DNA of 7,687 nt, from the NCBI GenBank assembly GCA_965603095.1, contig CBFDBQ010000070.1:1-7687 (forward strand), given 5' to 3'. Shown in pieces: positions 5,852 through 7,687 of this stretch. This DNA is from DAOVVL01 sp965603095. Its GTDB lineage: Bacteria; Pseudomonadota; Alphaproteobacteria; Rhodospirillales; Magnetovibrionaceae. The position numbers and the translations under genes were made by a program. Each line of letters opens with the position of its first letter. Position 1 is the first letter of the stretch. The notes below the pieces were generated by a model that made no database searches, was not told where the DNA came from, and saw only the letters and a list, made by a program, of their open reading frames with translations.

Positions 5852-7135
5852 TTAGCCTTTTACCCGCTCAATTACCGCACCGCAGGCTGAGAGCTTTTCT
5901 TCTAATCGCTCATAACCACGGTCGAGATGATAAACCCGGTTAATCACGGTTTCGCCCCGGGCAACCAAGCCCGCCAATACCAGCGAGACCGATGCGCGCA
6001 GGTCAGTTGCCATAACCTGCGCCCCCGATAAATGGCTGGCCCCACGAACAATAGCAGACGACCCATGAACATTGATGTTGGCGCCCATGCGGACAAGTTC
6101 TGGAACATGCATAAAGCGGTTTTCAAAAATGCTTTCGGTTATCATGGATGCCCCATCGGCCACGGCGGCCAGCACCATCATCTGGGCTTGCATATCGGTT
6201 GGAAAACCGGGAAAGGGTTCGGTCATAACATCAAAACCTTTTAGGTCTCCGCTAGCGCGTACACGCATACCATTTTCTTCAATATCTATTTCGACGCCAG
6301 CTTTTTTCAAAACATCGGTAACAGATTCCATTAAATCTGAGCGTGCGCCCTCTAACAATAAATCACCACCGGTTATGGCCGCGGCAATGGCGTAAGAACC
6401 CATTTCAATGCGGTCGCCAACCACGGTGTATTCAGCACCGTGCAAAGCATCGACGCCGATTACTTTTAATGTGTCGGTACCTATGCCTTCTATTTTTGCC
6501 CCCATGGTAACCAAACAATTGGCAAGGTCGGTAACTTCGGGCTCGCGCGCGGCATTGGCGATTACGGTTTCGCCTTTTGCCAGCGTTGCCGCCATTAAAA
6601 TATTTTCGGTTCCGCCAACGGTTACATTGGAAAATAATATGTGTGCACCGTTCAGCCCGTTTGGTGCGCGGGCTTCGATGTAGCCTTCTGTTAATTCTAT
6701 TTCTGCACCCATGGCTTCTAATGCCGTTAGGTGCAGGTCAACCGGGCGCGTACCAATGGCACAACCGCCGGGCAACGAAACACGGGCATGACCAAAACGG
6801 GCCACCAGCGGGCCCAGAACCAAAACCGATGCTCGCATTTTGCGCACCAAATCATAGGGCGCAGTTGTTTCAATACTATCAGGCGAAGTAAGCGCAAGAA
6901 CGCGACCCATGTGGCCACCACCGGGCGCATCACCCTCCATAGAAACGGTTGTGCCCATTTCCGATAAAAGATGCGACATGGTGGAAATGTCTGCCAAATG
7001 CGGAAGGTTGGAAAGACGCAAGGTTTCGTTGGTTAACAACGAGGTCGCCATCAACGGTAATGCGGCGTTCTTGGCACCGCTTATTTTTATTGTTCCTTTA
7101 AGAGACTTTCCGCCCTGAATGTGAATTGTATCCAT
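5852..7135 (-). CDS. murA: UDP-N-acetylglucosamine 1-carboxyvinyltransferase
   Basis: First committed step of peptidoglycan precursor synthesis in the cytosol: transfers enolpyruvate from PEP to UDP-GlcNAc. The 427-aa length is typical and the EPSP-synthase-like two-domain fold is evident. Active-site residues that can be read are K22 and N23 (GAKNAALP), C125 in PGGCAIGTRPVDLH (the PEP/fosfomycin-reactive cysteine), D314 (FPTDMQAQ), R380 (ATDLRAS) and R406 (DRGYER). A cysteine rather than aspartate at 125 predicts fosfomycin sensitivity. The start is ATG at 7135, with AAGGTAAG just upstream. It shares one base with the TAA of the small gene before it (TAATG), suggesting coupled translation. 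A 107-base gap separates it from hisG. Confidence 0.98.
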   Translation of the reverse strand: MDTIHIQGGKSLKGTIKISGAKNAALPLMATSLLTNETLRLSNLPHLADISTMSHLLSEMGTTVSMEGDAPGGGHMGRVLALTSPDSIETTAPYDLVRKMRASVLVLGPLVARFGHARVSLPGGCAIGTRPVDLHLTALEAMGAEIELTEGYIEARAPNGLNGAHILFSNVTVGGTENILMAATLAKGETVIANAAREPEVTDLANCLVTMGAKIEGIGTDTLKVIGVDALHGAEYTVVGDRIEMGSYAIAAAITGGDLLLEGARSDLMESVTDVLKKAGVEIDIEENGMRVRASGDLKGFDVMTEPFPGFPTDMQAQMMVLAAVADGASMITESIFENRFMHVPELVRMGANINVHGSSAIVRGASHLSGAQVMATDLRASVSLVLAGLVARGETVINRVYHLDRGYERLEEKLSACGAVIERVKG

Positions 7136-7329
7136 TACTTACCTTTTGCTTTTTCCGCTTTACCATCTGAATTGGGCCCATTTGAATTGGGATTGCTTGC
7201 CTTAATATTTGCGCGCTTGCTTGCTTGCGCTTTTCTTTTTTTCAAGTTGGCACGTAGTTGGTCTCCGGGCTGGTCTCCGGGCTTGTGGGCCGGGCTTTCC
7301 TTGTCCTTAGTGCCGTTGCTGCCTGTCAT
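7135..7329 (-). CDS. Small basic hydrophilic protein upstream of murA, function unknown
   Basis: A 64-aa, very polar, lysine-rich protein without cysteine, tryptophan or membrane segments. The central block LRANLKKRKAQASKRAN (25-41) resembles a short LRxNLxxRKxQ motif that I recall in small hypothetical proteins encoded before murA in other Alphaproteobacteria. Flanks are low-complexity and repetitive: PGDQPGDQ (17-24) and PNSNGPNSDG (47-56). Three points support it being real: a good Shine-Dalgarno (AGAGG, 8 bases before ATG), a TAATG junction with murA, and in-frame repeats. The antisense reading frame looks like a membrane protein only because it mirrors this polar one. A role in murA translation coupling or nucleic-acid binding is conceivable but unproven. 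Confidence 0.75.
   Translation of the reverse strand: MTGSNGTKDKESPAHKPGDQPGDQLRANLKKRKAQASKRANIKASNPNSNGPNSDGKAEKAKGK
7259..7283. repeat. 12-bp tandem duplication inside the small gene before murA
   Basis: GGTCTCCGGGCT is repeated head to tail (7260-7271 and 7272-7283), with one further matching base before it. It is in frame and yields PGDQPGDQ. A second weaker repeat, TGAATTGGG at 7168-7176 and 7183-7191, yields PNSNG/PNSDG. A GCTT tetranucleotide run lies at 7215-7228. Confidence 0.9.
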
Positions 7330-7548
7330 GCTGTATGCCTCTATTTAACCATCTACACCCGTTTTGCGGCCTTTTAAGGGCTGTTTCAAGCTAAAGAATG
7401 GCTATGGTGCCAAATAATGGTATCTGGCCAGACAAAACCCATAAGATAAAACCCATAAGATAAAACCGACAAATAGGCAAAAATTGACCAAGGCATGCTT
7501 GCCTTTGTGGAAATGCTATGGCATCTTCCGCCCGATTTTAGTACCCAC
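7330..7548. other. Divergent intergenic region between the murA unit and tRNA-Thr
   Basis: These 219 bases must hold the promoter of the minus-strand small-gene/murA unit and that of plus-strand tRNA-Thr. I see no strong pair for either. Candidates are weak: on the minus strand TTGTCG, 18 bases, TATCTT within the 14-bp tandem repeat; on the plus strand TTGACC at 7484-7489 without a matching -10. The region contains a perfect 10-bp palindrome TCTGGCCAGA (7423-7432), a tandem repeat (7434-7467) and a small inverted repeat AAGGCA/TGCCTT (7490-7505). No coding potential is evident. Confidence 0.6.
7434..7467. repeat. 14-bp tandem repeat, about 2.4 copies
   Basis: The sequence repeats exactly with period 14 (unit AAAACCCATAAGAT) over 34 bases. 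Being A/T-rich and lying about 105-140 bases upstream of the small gene, it duplicates a minus-strand TATCTT that could act as a weak -10 element. Slippage is the simplest origin. Confidence 0.92.
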
Positions 7549-7623
7549 GCCGCCGTAGCTCAGGGGTAGAGCGCACCATTGGTAATGGTGAGGCCATAAG
7601 TTCGATTCTTATCGGCGGCACCA
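7549..7623 (+). tRNA. tRNA-Thr (anticodon GGT), CCA encoded
   Basis: A complete 75-nt cloverleaf. Acceptor stem GCCGCCG pairs with CGGCGGC, the D-arm is GCTC/GAGC with a short 7-base loop, the anticodon stem CACCA/TGGTG encloses loop TTGGTAA, the variable loop is AGGCC, and the T-arm ATAAG/CTTAT encloses TTCGATT. The discriminator is A and the 3' CCA is encoded. Anticodon GGT reads threonine ACC/ACU. It is the only gene clearly on the plus strand and is divergent from the murA unit. A T-rich run (7624-7634) follows and may help transcription end. Confidence 0.98.
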
Positions 7624-7640
7624 TTTTTCTTTTGTGGATT

Positions 7641-7680
7641 AAAGCAGACTAATTATGGGGCTGGCGGTCACGTCTGCTTT
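7641..7680 (+). terminator. Candidate stem-loop downstream of tRNA-Thr
   Basis: AAAGCAGAC (7641-7649) and GTCTGCTTT (7672-7680) form a perfect 9-bp inverted repeat with a 22-base loop, ending in TTTT. It lies 17 bases after the tRNA and could terminate its transcript. The long loop and short U-run make it a poor intrinsic terminator, and it could instead be an operator for whatever lies beyond the window. Confidence 0.4.
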
Positions 7681-7687
7681 TGACCCA

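Noticed and set aside
7121..7348. Plus-strand 75-codon frame that looks like a hydrophobic membrane protein
   Set aside because: It is the antisense of the polar small gene before murA, has no ribosome-binding site, and its hydrophobicity follows from complementing lysine, asparagine and glycine codons.
7397..7430. Sigma54-type promoter on the minus strand (TGGCAC in the murA upstream region)
   Set aside because: The -24 element TGGCAC is present, but no TTGC element follows at the required spacing.

Overview
This is a housekeeping segment of an alphaproteobacterial chromosome. The lineage call rests on gene order and protein features: murA, his genes, a UPF0262 protein, a low-molecular-weight phosphatase, infA, maf, an RNase E/G-family gene, yacG and tRNA-Phe in one row. 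From memory, this row is characteristic of Alphaproteobacteria, and UPF0262 proteins are essentially confined to them. The protein sequences, such as an IF-1 starting MAKEEV and ending YDLTKGRITFRFK, fit the same group. Base composition looks moderate rather than high-GC, which suggests a non-model or marine/environmental lineage. I cannot place it to order or genus.

All nine protein genes lie on the minus strand, so transcription runs from high to low coordinates. A 219-base divergent intergenic region (7330-7548) separates them from a plus-strand tRNA-Thr(GGT) at 7549-7623. The first transcription unit is a small basic protein of 64 aa, murA (TAATG junction), hisG, hisD (8-base overlap), UPF0262 and a LMW-phosphatase-like protein. 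murA and hisG are separated by 107 bases that carry a palindrome and a short tandem repeat. The second unit has a good sigma70-type promoter (2756-2784) and reads infA, maf, rng (ATGA overlap) and yacG. tRNA-Phe(GAA) follows at 10-85 with its own strong promoter at 111-139.

Functionally the window mixes cell-wall precursor synthesis (MurA), histidine biosynthesis (first step HisG, last step HisD), translation initiation (IF-1), nucleotide pool sanitation (Maf), RNA processing (RNase G), gyrase control (YacG) and two tRNAs. Two conserved but poorly understood proteins (UPF0262 and the phosphatase) and one small uncharacterised protein sit among them. HisG is the short form, which normally needs a HisZ partner; none is encoded here.

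I found no mobile element, CRISPR array, phage gene or evident new defence or biosynthetic system. The most unusual feature is a run of short tandem duplications. The best one repeats a Shine-Dalgarno-plus-ATG unit two to three times directly before yacG. Others lie upstream of hisG, inside hisD, inside the small gene before murA, and in the divergent intergenic region.
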